Assembly (NCBI RefSeq): GCF_030372765.1 | Contig: NZ_JAUCMW010000014.1 | Location: 39,163 to 103,162 of the forward strand | Reading direction: 5' to 3' | From: Labilibaculum sp. K2S | GTDB taxonomy: Bacteria > Bacteroidota > Bacteroidia > Bacteroidales > Marinifilaceae | DNA: 64,000 bases | Part shown: positions 43,630 through 53,481 of the stretch, one piece after another | Numbering within the stretch: the stretch's first letter is position 1 | Layout: every line of letters starts with the position of its first letter | Notes under the pieces: model-generated | What the model was told of the DNA's origin: nothing | Databases searched by the model: none | What the model saw: only the letters and a program-made list of their open reading frames with translations | Made by a program: the position numbers and the translations under genes

Positions 43630-45234
43630 ATGGGAATTAATAACAAAAGAAGTACAATATTATTTCCAATACTTTTGGCTTTTGCTGTGGTGTTTGGGAT
43701 GGTATTGAATTCCGTTTTTCAAAAAGGAGCAGGTGCTGAGTCAGGCATTTTTAATTTGCCGGGTTCAGGTAGTAAGTTGGATGTTGTATTGGATATGATC
43801 GAGAAGGATTATGTGGATACTGTGTCATCCGGAGAATTGGTTGAAAATGCTATCCCGGCTATATTGAAAGATCTGGATCCTCATACTGTATATATTCCGG
43901 CTAAAGACCTGCAACGTGTAAACGAAGATTTAAAAGGTAATTTTGGTGGAATTGGAGTTCAGTTCATTCGCTATCAGGATACTGTTGCCATTGTGCGGGT
44001 TATTCCTGGTGGTCCGTCAGAAATTGCGGGTATAAAAGCAGGTGATAGAATTGTTATGGTTGATGATTCGCTTGTTGCCGGCATTAAAATGACGGATAAT
44101 GATATTATTGATCGTTTGAAAGGACCGAAAGGAACTCCTGTTAAAATTGGAATTTATCGAAGAGGCGAGAAAACGATCATTGATAAAGAATTATTAAGAG
44201 GATCTATACCTGTAGCCAGTGTTGATGTTGCTTATATGCTTTCGGATTCAATTGGATATATTAAAGTCAGTCGATTTGCTGCCACCACTTATTTTGAGTT
44301 TTCCGAAGGATTACAAAAATTGGCAACTCAAGGAATGAAAAAGCTGATTGTTGATTTACGGGGAAATACAGGCGGATATCTTTCTGAGGCGACAAACATG
44401 ATCAATGAATTTTTGACTGGTGGTAAAATGATTGTATACACACAAGGTAAATCGCAGCCAAAAGCGGATTACATGTCAAACGGAAATGGGCAGTTTCAGG
44501 ATCTTCCTCTAATGGTTTTAATTGATGAGGCTTCTGCATCGGCGAGTGAGATTTTTGCCGGGGCTATTCAGGATAACGACAGAGGTAAAATTGTTGGCCG
44601 TAGATCATTTGGTAAAGGATTGGTTCAGGAGCAGAGAAGTCTTCCTGACGGATCAGCACTAAGATTAACAGTTGCCAGATATTATACTCCAACAGGCAGG
44701 TGTATTCAGAAATCATACGAGAATGGCAAAGAGGATTATTACAATGATTTGAATCATCGCTTTTTGCATGGTGAATTTGAAAAACAAGATTCGATTCATT
44801 TTGATGATTCATTAAAGTTTGAAACTCCGGGAGGTAATATTGTTTACGGTGGCGGAGGCATTATGCCTGATGTATTTATTCCTGTTGATACTTCTGGTTA
44901 TTCAAATTACTTTAGAGAATTAAGAAGTAAAGGGGTAATCTATCAGTATGCATTTTCTTTTGTTGATGATCATCGGGCTGAAATGCTGGAATTGAAAGAC
45001 TATAAGTCTGTGCTTGCATTTATTAAACATCAGCCTGTGGTTAAAGAATTGGTTGCTTACGCTAAAAATAAAGGAGTAAAACCAGACCCTCACGGCTTGG
45101 CTCAATCGTTAAATGTAATTGAGATTCAGTTGAATGCCTATATTGCAAGAGACGTGATTGACGATGAAGGCTTTTATCCAATTATTAAAGATCTTGATAA
45201 AACCTTACTTGAAGCTGAAGTTTTGTTTAAGTAA
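43630..45234 (+). CDS. C-terminal processing peptidase, family S41 (CtpA/Prc-like)
   Basis: A protein of 534 aa from ATG 43630; an upstream ATG at 43600 would overlap the deaminase gene by 20 nt and adds MLKNRFKIVF. One N-terminal transmembrane segment, a PDZ domain (GGIGVQFIRYQDTVAIVRVI), and the S41 core with the Ser in SASASEIFAG and Lys in RRSFGKGLVQ. It is a periplasmic serine peptidase that trims or degrades proteins from the C-terminus. All catalytic residues present. Confidence 0.93.
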   Translation: MGINNKRSTILFPILLAFAVVFGMVLNSVFQKGAGAESGIFNLPGSGSKLDVVLDMIEKDYVDTVSSGELVENAIPAILKDLDPHTVYIPAKDLQRVNEDLKGNFGGIGVQFIRYQDTVAIVRVIPGGPSEIAGIKAGDRIVMVDDSLVAGIKMTDNDIIDRLKGPKGTPVKIGIYRRGEKTIIDKELLRGSIPVASVDVAYMLSDSIGYIKVSRFAATTYFEFSEGLQKLATQGMKKLIVDLRGNTGGYLSEATNMINEFLTGGKMIVYTQGKSQPKADYMSNGNGQFQDLPLMVLIDEASASASEIFAGAIQDNDRGKIVGRRSFGKGLVQEQRSLPDGSALRLTVARYYTPTGRCIQKSYENGKEDYYNDLNHRFLHGEFEKQDSIHFDDSLKFETPGGNIVYGGGGIMPDVFIPVDTSGYSNYFRELRSKGVIYQYAFSFVDDHRAEMLELKDYKSVLAFIKHQPVVKELVAYAKNKGVKPDPHGLAQSLNVIEIQLNAYIARDVIDDEGFYPIIKDLDKTLLEAEVLFK

Positions 45235-45259
45235 TTTTCAAATAAAATATTTCAAGGGA

Positions 45260-45288
45260 AGACTCGCATTTTGCGGGTCTTTTTTTAT
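45260..45288 (+). terminator. Terminator after the S41 peptidase gene
   Basis: AGACTCGCA/TGCGGGTCT stem with a three-nt loop and eight T. Confidence 0.85.
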
Positions 45289-45420
45289 TTCTGATAGCGT
45301 CATTTAAACCTTTTTGAAAAAATCAGGTCTAAAATCTGAAATCGATTTTACAATAGTGCAGTAGTAAGAATGTTAAGTTCTTACATTAATGAATTTGATA
45401 ATACAATAAAACGAAATAGT

Positions 45421-46311
45421 ATGAAAAATATAAAGAAAAACATCGCAATAATTGGAGTCGTTGGTTTATTGATGTGTACAGGACTAAATCTGAATGCTCA
45501 AAGAAATATGCGTTTGAATAAGGATTGTCCCAAAGGGATTGAGTATAGTGATCAGCAAAAAGAGCAAATAAAAAAGTCTAAAATCGAATTTGCCAAAGCA
45601 ACAAAGGATTTGAAAAATGAATTGAATGAACTTCGTGCTCGGCAAAACACATTGATGTCTGCGGATAAGCCGGATGTAAAAGCGATTTACGCCAATATTG
45701 ATAAAGTATCTGATTTAAAAAATAAGCTAAGAAAAGAACAATTTGCTATGAGGGTGGATGTGAAATCGGTTCTTACTGATGAACAGAAGGCAATGATATT
45801 GGATTGTCCAATGGGAAAACAAGGGTTGAGACAAGGCAGAAAAGGCAACATGCCAAACGGACAAGGGCGAATGGATAAAGATGGTATGCGCGGTAAAGGT
45901 GGTATGACACAGGGACAAGGAATTGAAAACGGACCAGAGTTTGGACATAAAGGAATGCCGCAAGATTGCCCAAACAGCAATTGGATGAATCTTTCAGATG
46001 AGCAGAAGGTGCAGATGAAAGATCTTCGTATTGCTCATTGGAGCGAATCAAAAGAGTTAAGAGACCAGATGGAAATGTTGCAGTTAAAGCAAAAACAAAT
46101 CATGACTTCCGAGAATATTGATGAGAAAATGATCATTGAAAATATGGATCGCTTATCAGAAATTCAGAATAAATTAGCAAAGATGAAAGTGGATCACAAT
46201 ATGGAGGTTCGTAAGTTTTTAACCGAAGATCAATTGACTCTGTTTTTAAGTCATTCTGGAAAGGGACAAGATTTTGGGAATAGAAACAGACATAGACGCT
46301 TTAATAATTAG
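45421..46311 (+). CDS. Periplasmic protein with two Spy/CpxP-like halves
   Basis: A protein of 296 aa from ATG 45421; an ATG 51 nt upstream lacks a signal-like start. Signal peptide ends LNLNAQR. Two similar helical halves (about residues 25-120 and 185-285) each contain a YSDQQKEQI/LSDEQKVQM opening and a close VLTDEQKAMIL/FLTEDQLTLFL, as in the LTxxQ Spy/CpxP chaperone and metal-sensor family. Between them lies a Gly/Met/Lys-rich linker (GRMDKDGMRGKGGM). Normal family members have one such unit, so this is an internal duplication. Envelope stress or metal role inferred from the family. Confidence 0.8.
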   Translation: MKNIKKNIAIIGVVGLLMCTGLNLNAQRNMRLNKDCPKGIEYSDQQKEQIKKSKIEFAKATKDLKNELNELRARQNTLMSADKPDVKAIYANIDKVSDLKNKLRKEQFAMRVDVKSVLTDEQKAMILDCPMGKQGLRQGRKGNMPNGQGRMDKDGMRGKGGMTQGQGIENGPEFGHKGMPQDCPNSNWMNLSDEQKVQMKDLRIAHWSESKELRDQMEMLQLKQKQIMTSENIDEKMIIENMDRLSEIQNKLAKMKVDHNMEVRKFLTEDQLTLFLSHSGKGQDFGNRNRHRRFNN

Positions 46312-46334
46312 ATTTTATAGATATGTGATTTAGG

Positions 46335-46363
46335 GGTTCCAGTTAATTTGGAGCCTTTTTTTT
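46335..46363 (+). terminator. Terminator after the Spy-like gene
   Basis: GGTTCC/GGAGCC stem with a nine-nt loop, followed by eight T, 24 nt after the stop. Confidence 0.75.
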
Positions 46364-46393
46364 GTGAAATAGATTTTTATGTAATTCCGTATT

Positions 46394-46401
46394 TATTTTT
46401 G
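46394..46401 (+). promoter_or_regulatory. Candidate -7 element of the 5'-nucleotidase gene
   Basis: TATTTTTG matches TAnnTTTG, 30 nt before the ATG at 46432. Confidence 0.5.
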
Positions 46402-46431
46402 TAGTATCTTATCATCCCAAAAAAAATAAAA

Positions 46432-48171
46432 ATGAAAAGATTCTATATTTATTTCCTTTTTTTAACAGCCTTTGTTCTTTCTTCTTGTAATGGACATAAG
46501 GCAGAACACGTTAAGGTGAAAGTGTTTGGAACAAGTGATGTTCACGGAGCGCTTTTTCCATACGATTTAGTTGGCGATAAAGAGACAACTTCTTCTCTTG
46601 CGCAGGTATTTTCCTATGTTGATCAGGAACGAAAGAAGGAGGAGTCTGAGGTTATTTTACTTGATAACGGCGATATCCTTCAAGGCGATCCTTTGGTTTA
46701 TTATTCTAATTTTGAAAAGACTAAAAACAAACATATTTGCGCTGAAGTAATGAATTTTATGCAGTATGATGCGGGAACGATTGGAAATCATGATATTGAA
46801 CCAGGTCATGAGGTTTACGATAAATTGGTGAAAGAATTTCAGTTTCCATGGCTGGCGGCCAATGCGGTTCGCAACTCAGATGGCAAACCTTACTTTCAAC
46901 CTTATTCTGTAATTGAGAAGAAAGGTGTTAAGATTGTTGTCCTGGGTTTACTAACTCCGGCAATTCCAAAATGGTTACCGGAAAAAATTTGGTCGGGAAT
47001 GCATTTTGAACCAATGATTGAGTCGGCGCAGAAATGGATTAAAATTATTCAGGAAAAAGAAAGTCCTGATTTTGTGATTGGTTTGTTTCATTCAGGAGCG
47101 GGAGAGGAGCATGATAGAACAGAGGTAAATCCTGAAAATGCGTCTGTTCTTGTGGCAGAGAAAGTTTCGGGTATTGATATGGTTATTTGCGGACACGATC
47201 ATCAGGAGAATATTATCTGGGTGGAAAATCCTGACAAGGAGAAAGTTCTGGTGATAAATCCGCAAAGCAGAGCTCATTTTTTGGCTGAAGTTGATGTAGA
47301 TTTTAGCTGGAATCAGGAAACAAAAAAGTATCATAAAACTCTGAATCCAAAATTAATTGAGGTTCGGGATTTGCCGGCATCGAAAGAATATATTGATCGT
47401 TTTCAACCTTTATTTGATGAGGTAAAGAGCTATGTATCTCGACCGGTTGGGACTTTTAAAACAAGAATTTCGACAAAAGATGCTATGTTTGGTGATTCCC
47501 CTTTTATTGATTTGGTGCAGAATATCCAGATGGATTTAGCTGATGCTGATATCTCTTTTGCATCACCTCTCTCTTTTAATGCGATTATTGATTCTGGTGA
47601 ACTTCAGGTGCGCGATTTATTTAAATTGTATCGATTTGAAAATTTGCTGTACACTATGAATCTTACAGGAAAAGAGATTTATGGATTTTTGGAATTCAGT
47701 TATAAAGATTGGTTTCATCAGATGGAAAAAGCGAGTGATCCCATGTTATTTATTAAATCAGATGAAAAAGGCAGTAAATTGAGTACGATGTTTTTTAATT
47801 ACAGCTCGGCTGAAGGAATCGATTATGTAGTAGATCTTAGAAAACCATATGGAGAAAGAGTAAAAATTTTGAAGATGAGTAATGGAGAGGCTTTCGATGA
47901 GGCAAAAATGTATCGCGTAGCACTTAATTCTTATCGTGGAAACGGTGGTGGCAATCACTTAACCGAAGGGGCTGGGCTCACAAAAGAGGAATTGACGACT
48001 CGTTTGATCAACTCTACCACCAAAGATTTACGTTACTATCTTATGAAATGGATTGAGGAAAAAGGAACAGTTGATATTCAATGCAATCAGAATTGGAAAG
48101 TAATTCCTGAAGAGTGGCATGCTGAAGCGACAAAAAGAGAATATGAGTTGCTTTATGGTTTAAAAGACTAA
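46432..48171 (+). CDS. 5'-nucleotidase / 2',3'-cyclic phosphodiesterase, lipoprotein
   Basis: A 579-aa protein with lipobox VLSSC (Cys at 19). N-terminal metallophosphatase domain with the dinuclear-metal motifs GTSDVHGALF, LLDNGDILQGDP, GTIGNHDIEPG and CGHDHQENI; the C-terminal nucleotidase domain (about residues 330-560) contains NAIIDSGELQVRDLFKLYRF and NSYRGNGGGNHLTEG. Periplasmic UshA/CpdB-type enzyme that hydrolyses nucleotides or cyclic nucleotides for phosphate and nucleoside scavenging. Monocistronic, with its own terminator. Confidence 0.93.
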   Translation: MKRFYIYFLFLTAFVLSSCNGHKAEHVKVKVFGTSDVHGALFPYDLVGDKETTSSLAQVFSYVDQERKKEESEVILLDNGDILQGDPLVYYSNFEKTKNKHICAEVMNFMQYDAGTIGNHDIEPGHEVYDKLVKEFQFPWLAANAVRNSDGKPYFQPYSVIEKKGVKIVVLGLLTPAIPKWLPEKIWSGMHFEPMIESAQKWIKIIQEKESPDFVIGLFHSGAGEEHDRTEVNPENASVLVAEKVSGIDMVICGHDHQENIIWVENPDKEKVLVINPQSRAHFLAEVDVDFSWNQETKKYHKTLNPKLIEVRDLPASKEYIDRFQPLFDEVKSYVSRPVGTFKTRISTKDAMFGDSPFIDLVQNIQMDLADADISFASPLSFNAIIDSGELQVRDLFKLYRFENLLYTMNLTGKEIYGFLEFSYKDWFHQMEKASDPMLFIKSDEKGSKLSTMFFNYSSAEGIDYVVDLRKPYGERVKILKMSNGEAFDEAKMYRVALNSYRGNGGGNHLTEGAGLTKEELTTRLINSTTKDLRYYLMKWIEEKGTVDIQCNQNWKVIPEEWHAEATKREYELLYGLKD

Positions 48172-48191
48172 CCAAATAATATTTGTTAATT

Positions 48192-48230
48192 AACTGGTGT
48201 TATTATTGAAATATAACACCAGTTTTTTTA
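48192..48230 (+). terminator. Terminator after the 5'-nucleotidase gene
   Basis: AACTGGTGTTAT/ATAACACCAGTT stem followed by seven T, 21 nt after the stop. Confidence 0.85.
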
Positions 48231-48403
48231 TGCGCTGACATAAGGTTTTGTGTTGTTAATCAAAAACGTGAATTTAAGATTTAACGCAAGCTTCTGTTTT
48301 ACATGTATTTATATTCTTAAGTTAAGAATGTGTTGTTTTTTATCTTGTTATTATAATCGTTTATGTATTTATTTGAGCTTAATTTTAATTAAACTATTGT
48401 AAT

Positions 48404-48982
48404 ATGAGAAAAATTTTAACTCTAATTGTTGCCTGCGTTGTATTTGCAGGAGTTGCTTCAGCTCAGTCTGATTCTTTTAAATCGTTTCGTGTTGATGCTG
48501 GTTTATTGTATGCCATTCCAGGTGGAGATGCTTTAGATGCTGGTGTTGGATATTATTTGAATCCTAAGTATCAAATTACTGATAACATATTATTAGGAGC
48601 CAAAGTTGAAGGTGCTGTTATGGGATCAGCTAATGAGGATGCGTTTGATGTTTCTGCTGTAGTTTCTTATGCTGCAACTTTCGATTACTATTTTAATACA
48701 AATTCTTTCCGTCCGTTTGTTGGTATGGATGCAGGTATTTATTCATTGGGTTCAATCGAATTTGATTCTAATGAAAATTTTGCTGGTGGAAGTACCTTAG
48801 AGATTAATGAAGATCATGATTTAGGATCTAAATTTGGGATTGCTCCAAAAGTAGGTTTTTCTTACGGTCATTTCGATATGGCTCTTCAGTACAACTTGAT
48901 TTTCGGTCAAGAAAAAGGATATGATGAGTATAACTATATGTCTGTTAAAGTTGGTTTCCATTTTGGTGGTGGAAAAAAATAA
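48404..48982 (+). CDS. Outer-membrane beta-barrel protein
   Basis: A 192-aa protein with signal peptide ending GVASAQS. Eight-stranded-barrel pattern: FRVDAGLLYAIPGGD, YAATFDYYFNTNSFRPFVGM and a closing VKVGFHFGGGKK. Similar in size to small OmpX/OmpW-like proteins of the phylum; function unknown. Its codon use (many GGT, GCT, GTT) suggests it may be well expressed. Confidence 0.8.
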   Translation: MRKILTLIVACVVFAGVASAQSDSFKSFRVDAGLLYAIPGGDALDAGVGYYLNPKYQITDNILLGAKVEGAVMGSANEDAFDVSAVVSYAATFDYYFNTNSFRPFVGMDAGIYSLGSIEFDSNENFAGGSTLEINEDHDLGSKFGIAPKVGFSYGHFDMALQYNLIFGQEKGYDEYNYMSVKVGFHFGGGKK

Positions 48983-49010
48983 GACCGTATTGTTAGATAC
49001 AAAAATGGAA

Positions 49011-49037
49011 GGATGCTGTTTACAGCATCCTTTTTTT
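49011..49037 (+). terminator. Terminator after the barrel-protein gene
   Basis: GGATGCTG/CAGCATCC perfect eight-bp stem with a TTTA loop and seven T. Confidence 0.9.
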
Positions 49038-49139
49038 GTGTAAATATCTTTCAGGTAATTTTATGCACTGGTTTACAAGGTTTTTATATCTAAGATATTT
49101 TTTATTTCGTGCTCTTTGTGGTTAAATTTATTTTATCCT

Positions 49140-49931
49140 TTAACACTCATAAATAATTCGAAAAATTTCCCGCAGGCATTCCTGCCGTTGCTCAATAAAG
49201 CCCATATGCCCTGATGTTTGCAGTACAAAAGGAGTTAGTTTGTTTTCCCTTGCAATTTCTCCGGCTGCTTTCAAAGGAATAAAATTATCTTCTTTGCCCA
49301 TTATGCTTACTTTCGGCATATCGAGAGCCTTTAAGATATGATTACGGTCTGGTCGGTTCATCATGGCCTCTAGTGCCGCAATAATTCCATGATCGGGAGT
49401 TTTGCAGGCAATCTGAGTTACCCGCTCTATTTCATGAGCAAATTTATCCAGATTTTTATTTGAGAATGTATTAGGAATATTGGTTTTGCAGATTAGTTCC
49501 TTTTTGCCTTGTATTACGAGCTCTATCTCCCGTTTTCTATTTTTCTTTTTCTCTTCGGTATCAGCATTTGGCGAGGAATGAAATAAGCAAAAACTCTCGA
49601 GCTTCTCTTTGTATTTATCAGCGAAAGCCAGGGCCACATAACCACCCATTGAGTGACCAATGATATTGATTTTTTTGAGTTGAAGATGCAGTGCCAGTTC
49701 ATTTACAGCTTCAGCCATATCCTCCACGCTGCACGATTTTATCTTTAAATCAGATAAGCCATGGCCGGGTAAATCAATTGTAATTACACGAGCTAATCTG
49801 GAAAGATCATTGGCAAAAGTTTCGAATGTTTCCAGAGATTCCAAATACCCATGTAGTAGCAGTACTGTATTTCCTTTTCCTTTGTCCCTGTATCGAAGGT
49901 TATAGTTTTTTAGTTGTAAAAATTGATCCAT
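49140..49931 (-). CDS. Alpha/beta-hydrolase
   Basis: A 263-aa cytosolic protein of the alpha/beta-hydrolase fold. The oxyanion motif is LLLHGYLES, the nucleophile elbow is IGHSMGGYVAL (Ser about residue 93), and the C-terminal His lies in TSGHMGFIEQ. An esterase or C-C hydrolase; substrate unknown. Stands alone between a convergent barrel-protein gene and the divergent sdh operon. Confidence 0.88.
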   Translation of the reverse strand: MDQFLQLKNYNLRYRDKGKGNTVLLLHGYLESLETFETFANDLSRLARVITIDLPGHGLSDLKIKSCSVEDMAEAVNELALHLQLKKINIIGHSMGGYVALAFADKYKEKLESFCLFHSSPNADTEEKKKNRKREIELVIQGKKELICKTNIPNTFSNKNLDKFAHEIERVTQIACKTPDHGIIAALEAMMNRPDRNHILKALDMPKVSIMGKEDNFIPLKAAGEIARENKLTPFVLQTSGHMGFIEQRQECLREIFRIIYEC

Positions 49932-50296
49932 GTTATTACTCTGTACTTATTAAATAGATTAGTTTTTCGATTATTAAAGTGTGTTTTTGCAGATGAGACA
50001 ATTTTAGTCTTATTTTTTTAATGATACTGTAGATTAGGTGTTTTTTAGGATCTAAAATCTAAGCATCTGAACGAATTTGGGATTCTAAATTAAAACAATA
50101 TCTCAAAACCTTGTTCTATAACATACAAATATTTGATAACTTGCGAACTTTAGCGGAAAACAATTAACGAATTAATTCCGTAATTGGTTTAAAATTAGAA
50201 TTATATATAGATTTAAATCTCAAATTTCTTATGAATCCAAGAAATCAATTTGTTGTAGAATCAGTCTAAATAATTTACACATGTTCCTAAATATCG
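49932..50296. other. Upstream region of the sdh operon
   Basis: Very AT-rich, no coding potential and no clear repeats. It separates the hydrolase start from the sdh promoter. A long untranslated region or regulator sites cannot be excluded. Confidence 0.4.
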
Positions 50297-50324
50297 TTTC
50301 ATCAATCAGGAGCATTTACATTTG
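50297..50324 (+). promoter_or_regulatory. Promoter of the sdh operon
   Basis: TTTC (50297-50300) and TACATTTG (50317-50324) with 16-bp spacing. The -7 element is a full TAnnTTTG match; the -33 element is imperfect. The sdhC ATG is 57 nt downstream. Confidence 0.6.
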
Positions 50325-50380
50325 CAAATTAATATAGTAAAGCTTACAAAAAAAAACAGTCTAATTAAATCTTTAAACTT

Positions 50381-51037
50381 ATGAGCAGTTTTTTAAGTTC
50401 ATCTATTGGGAAGAAGTTGGTAATGAGTTTATCAGGACTTTTTCTTGTGCTATTCATTTTAGTACACCTGATATTGAACTCCTTTTTAATGTTTGACAGC
50501 ACAGGAGAGCTGTTTAATGCCGGAGCACATTTTATGTCTTTGCCGGTGATTCGTTTTGGTTTACAGCCGGTATTGGCTGGTGGTTTCATTATCCATATTA
50601 TATATGCGATTATTTTGACCATCCAAAATAGGAAAGCTCGTCCACAGAAGTATGCTTCTCAAAATTTGGGAGAAAGCAGTACTTGGTCTTCACGAAACAT
50701 GTTTGTTTTGGGTGGTCTTGTCTTGGTTTTCATCGCAATGCACTTAATGCATTTCTTTATTCCTATTCAGATCGAAGGGAATGTTCATGATGATTATCAG
50801 TTGGTGAAAAATCTATTTACAAATGGCTCTATGGGAATGGTTTATACCGGACTTTATATTGTAGGTGCTATTTTGTTAGGACTGCACCTGGCTCATGGAT
50901 TTTGGTCAGCATTCCAGTCGGTTGGTTTAAGCAATAAGCTATGGAGATCAAGATTGGAAAAAGTTGGTTATATCTATGCAATTTTTGTTGCTGCCGGATT
51001 CACAATCATTCCTTTGTATTTACACTTTTTTGCTTAA
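50381..51037 (+). CDS. sdhC: Succinate dehydrogenase/fumarate reductase cytochrome b subunit
   Basis: A 218-aa membrane protein with five hydrophobic helices and conserved histidines for two haems (LVLFILVHLILN, FIIHIIYAI, IAMHLMHFF, LGLHLAHGFWS). This is the single-anchor, di-haem type (B-type complex) used with SdhA and SdhB by Bacteroidota. It anchors the complex and transfers electrons to or from menaquinone. First gene of the operon; sdhA follows after 22 nt. Confidence 0.95.
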   Translation: MSSFLSSSIGKKLVMSLSGLFLVLFILVHLILNSFLMFDSTGELFNAGAHFMSLPVIRFGLQPVLAGGFIIHIIYAIILTIQNRKARPQKYASQNLGESSTWSSRNMFVLGGLVLVFIAMHLMHFFIPIQIEGNVHDDYQLVKNLFTNGSMGMVYTGLYIVGAILLGLHLAHGFWSAFQSVGLSNKLWRSRLEKVGYIYAIFVAAGFTIIPLYLHFFA

Positions 51038-51059
51038 TTGCTAATAATAAAAAACGGTT

Positions 51060-53000
51060 ATGACAGTATTAAACTCAAAAATTCCAGCCGGACCAATAGC
51101 TGAAAAGTGGTCAAGCCATAAAGCTGCCATTAAGGTGGTTAGTCCTGCGAATAAGAGAAAATTAGATATTATCGTTGTAGGAACCGGATTAGCCGGTGGA
51201 TCTGCTGCCGCTTCTATGGCAGAAATGGGATACAACGTAAAAGCATTTTGCTATCAGGATTCAGGTCGTAGAGCTCACTCTATTGCTGCTCAGGGTGGTA
51301 TTAATGCCGCAAAAAATTATCAGAACGATAACGATTCAGTTCATCGCTTATTTTACGATACAGTAAAAGGTGGTGATTACCGTGCACGTGAAGCTAACGT
51401 TCATCGTTTGGCTGAGGTAAGTGGTGATATTATCGACCAATGTGTTGCTCAAGGTGTACCTTTTGCACGTGAATATGGCGGAACATTATCCAACCGTTCA
51501 TTCGGTGGTGTATTGGTAAGCCGTACTTTCTATGCTCGTGGTCAAACCGGACAGCAGTTGTTGTTAGGTTGTTACGCTTCTATGAATCGTATGATCGGAC
51601 AAGGAAAAATTGAAATGCACGAACGTAACGAGCTGTTGGATATCGTAATTATCGAAGGAAAAGCCCGTGGTATCATTACCCGTAATTTGGTTACCGGTGC
51701 AATTGAACGTCACAGTGCTCATGCTGTAGTAATTGCAACAGGTGGATACGGTAACGTATTCTTCTTGTCGACAAATGCTATGGGATGTAACGGTGGTGCG
51801 GCATGGCAGGCTTACAAAAACGGAGCTTGTTTCGCGAATCCTTGTTATGTGCAAATTCACCCTACTTGTATTCCAATTCATGGCGAACAGCAATCGAAAC
51901 TGACATTGATGTCGGAATCATTGCGTAATGATGGTCGTGTTTGGACTCCTAAGAAAAAGGAAGATGCTGTTAAATTGCAAAAAGGTCAGATTACAGCTAA
52001 CGATATTGCTGAGGAAGATCGTGATTTCTACTTGGAAAGAAGATATCCATCATATGGTAACTTGGTTCCCCGTGATGTTGCATCCCGTGCAGCTAAAGAA
52101 AGATGTGATGAAGGTTTCGGTGTAAACGAAACTGGGAAAGCAGTTTACCTTGACTTTAAATATTCTATCGAAAGATTAGGTAAGGATGTTATCGAAGCTC
52201 GTTATGGTAACTTGTTTCAGATGTATGAGAAGATTACTGATCAGAATCCTTACGAATTGCCAATGCAGATTTACCCTGCTATTCACTACACTATGGGTGG
52301 TGTTTGGGTTGATTACAACTTGATGACTAACATCCCTGGTCTTTATGCTATTGGTGAGGCTAACTTTTCCGATCACGGAGCTAACCGTTTGGGAGCTTCT
52401 GCTTTGATGCAAGGTTTGGCTGACGGGTATTTCGTATTGCCTTATACTATTGGAGATTATCTTGCTGATGAGATTCAGGTTCCACGTATCGATGTAAATC
52501 ATCAGGAGTTTGTTAAGAAAGAAAAAGCGGTTACCGATCGCATGACTCGTTTGTACAATATAAAAGGAAGCAAGTCTGTAGATTCTTTCCACAAGCGTTT
52601 GGGGAACATCATGTGGGAATATGTTGGAATGGCTCGTAACGAGGACGGTCTGAAATTAGCGATTAAGGAAATTCAGAAACTTCGTGAAGATTTCTACAAA
52701 GATTTGCGAATTACAGGTGATTACGATGCGATGAATATCGAATTGGAAAAAGCTGGTCGTGTAGAAGATTTCATCGATTTAGGTGAATTGATGGCTCGCG
52801 ATGCTCTGGATCGTAAAGAATCTTGTGGTGGACACTATCGTGAGGAATCAACTACTGAAGATGGTGAGGCTAAACGTGATGATGATAACTTTGCATATGT
52901 TTCAGCTTGGGAATATCAAGGCGAAGGTAAAGATCCAATCTTGCATAAGGAGGAGCTCGTTTTTGAAAACGTTAAGTTGACTCAAAGATCATATAAGTAA
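51060..53000 (+). CDS. sdhA: Succinate dehydrogenase/fumarate reductase flavoprotein subunit
   Basis: A 646-aa protein. FAD-binding [20 protein letters not shown], covalent-FAD region [17 protein letters not shown] with its His, and substrate-site motifs ([31 protein letters not shown]). Catalyses succinate/fumarate interconversion at the inner face of the membrane. It has strong GGT/CGT codon bias compared with neighbours, as expected for high expression. The gap to sdhB is abnormally large because of an inserted small gene. Confidence 0.97.
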   Translation: MTVLNSKIPAGPIAEKWSSHKAAIKVVSPANKRKLDIIVVGTGLAGGSAAASMAEMGYNVKAFCYQDSGRRAHSIAAQGGINAAKNYQNDNDSVHRLFYDTVKGGDYRAREANVHRLAEVSGDIIDQCVAQGVPFAREYGGTLSNRSFGGVLVSRTFYARGQTGQQLLLGCYASMNRMIGQGKIEMHERNELLDIVIIEGKARGIITRNLVTGAIERHSAHAVVIATGGYGNVFFLSTNAMGCNGGAAWQAYKNGACFANPCYVQIHPTCIPIHGEQQSKLTLMSESLRNDGRVWTPKKKEDAVKLQKGQITANDIAEEDRDFYLERRYPSYGNLVPRDVASRAAKERCDEGFGVNETGKAVYLDFKYSIERLGKDVIEARYGNLFQMYEKITDQNPYELPMQIYPAIHYTMGGVWVDYNLMTNIPGLYAIGEANFSDHGANRLGASALMQGLADGYFVLPYTIGDYLADEIQVPRIDVNHQEFVKKEKAVTDRMTRLYNIKGSKSVDSFHKRLGNIMWEYVGMARNEDGLKLAIKEIQKLREDFYKDLRITGDYDAMNIELEKAGRVEDFIDLGELMARDALDRKESCGGHYREESTTEDGEAKRDDDNFAYVSAWEYQGEGKDPILHKEELVFENVKLTQRSYK

Positions 53001-53005
53001 TCAGC

Positions 53006-53047
53006 AGATAGTAACTTGTAGATAGTAATTAGTAACTAGTACATAGT
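53006..53047. repeat. 14-bp repeats upstream of the four-helix-bundle gene
   Basis: Three consecutive 14-bp units, AGATAGTAACTTGT, AGATAGTAATTAGT and AACTAGTACATAGT, lie between the sdhA stop and the inserted gene. Similar sequence in opposite orientation lies downstream at 53426-53470. Confidence 0.75.
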
Positions 53048-53071
53048 CTAATAAATATAATCTGAATAAAA

Positions 53072-53422
53072 ATGAATCGTTTTAAAGATTTAATCGTTTG
53101 GCAAAAAAGTAGAACTTTGGTAAAAGAAGTCTACATTTTAACAAATGAATTGCCTTCTGATGAACGATTTGGGATGGTGTCACAGATAAGAAGATGTGCT
53201 GTTTCTATTCCCTCCAATATTGCTGAGGGCTGTGGAAGAAATACAAATGCAGACTTTGCACGTTTTCTGGATATTTCGAACGGAAGTTCTTATGAACTGG
53301 AAAGCTTATTGATATTATCTATCGATTTAAATTATATTCAAAGAGGGCAGTTTGATGCGATTAATCTATTAATTCAAGAGATTCAAAAAATGATTTTCAA
53401 ATTAAAAGAAAGTCTTAAATAA
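53072..53422 (+). CDS. Four-helix-bundle protein (23S rRNA intervening-sequence type)
   Basis: A 116-aa protein with the family pattern: RFKDLIVWQKSRTLVKEVY at the start, FGMVSQIRRCAVSIPSNIAEG in the middle, and FARFLDISNGSSYELESLL. First found encoded in intervening sequences of 23S rRNA genes; many Bacteroidota carry free-standing copies flanked by short repeats. Function unknown. It splits the sdhA-sdhB pair without a visible promoter or terminator, so the operon probably reads through it. Flanking 14-bp-phase repeats in inverted orientation suggest mobility. Confidence 0.92.
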   Translation: MNRFKDLIVWQKSRTLVKEVYILTNELPSDERFGMVSQIRRCAVSIPSNIAEGCGRNTNADFARFLDISNGSSYELESLLILSIDLNYIQRGQFDAINLLIQEIQKMIFKLKESLK

Positions 53423-53425
53423 GCT

Positions 53426-53470
53426 GTTCTAATTGACTAACGTACTATCTACTAAAATCTAATTACTCAA
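53426..53470. repeat. Inverted 14-bp-phase repeats downstream of the four-helix-bundle gene
   Basis: Read on the minus strand it gives AGTAATTAGATTTT, AGTAGATAGTACGT, TAGTCAATTAGAAC, similar to the units at 53006-53047. The inserted gene is therefore bracketed by an imperfect inverted repeat. Confidence 0.65.
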
Positions 53471-53481
53471 TACCAAAAAAA

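Noticed and set aside
45687..46051. Several minus-strand frames rich in Pro and Cys
   Set aside because: They are mirror frames of the Gly/Met-rich linker of the Spy-like gene.
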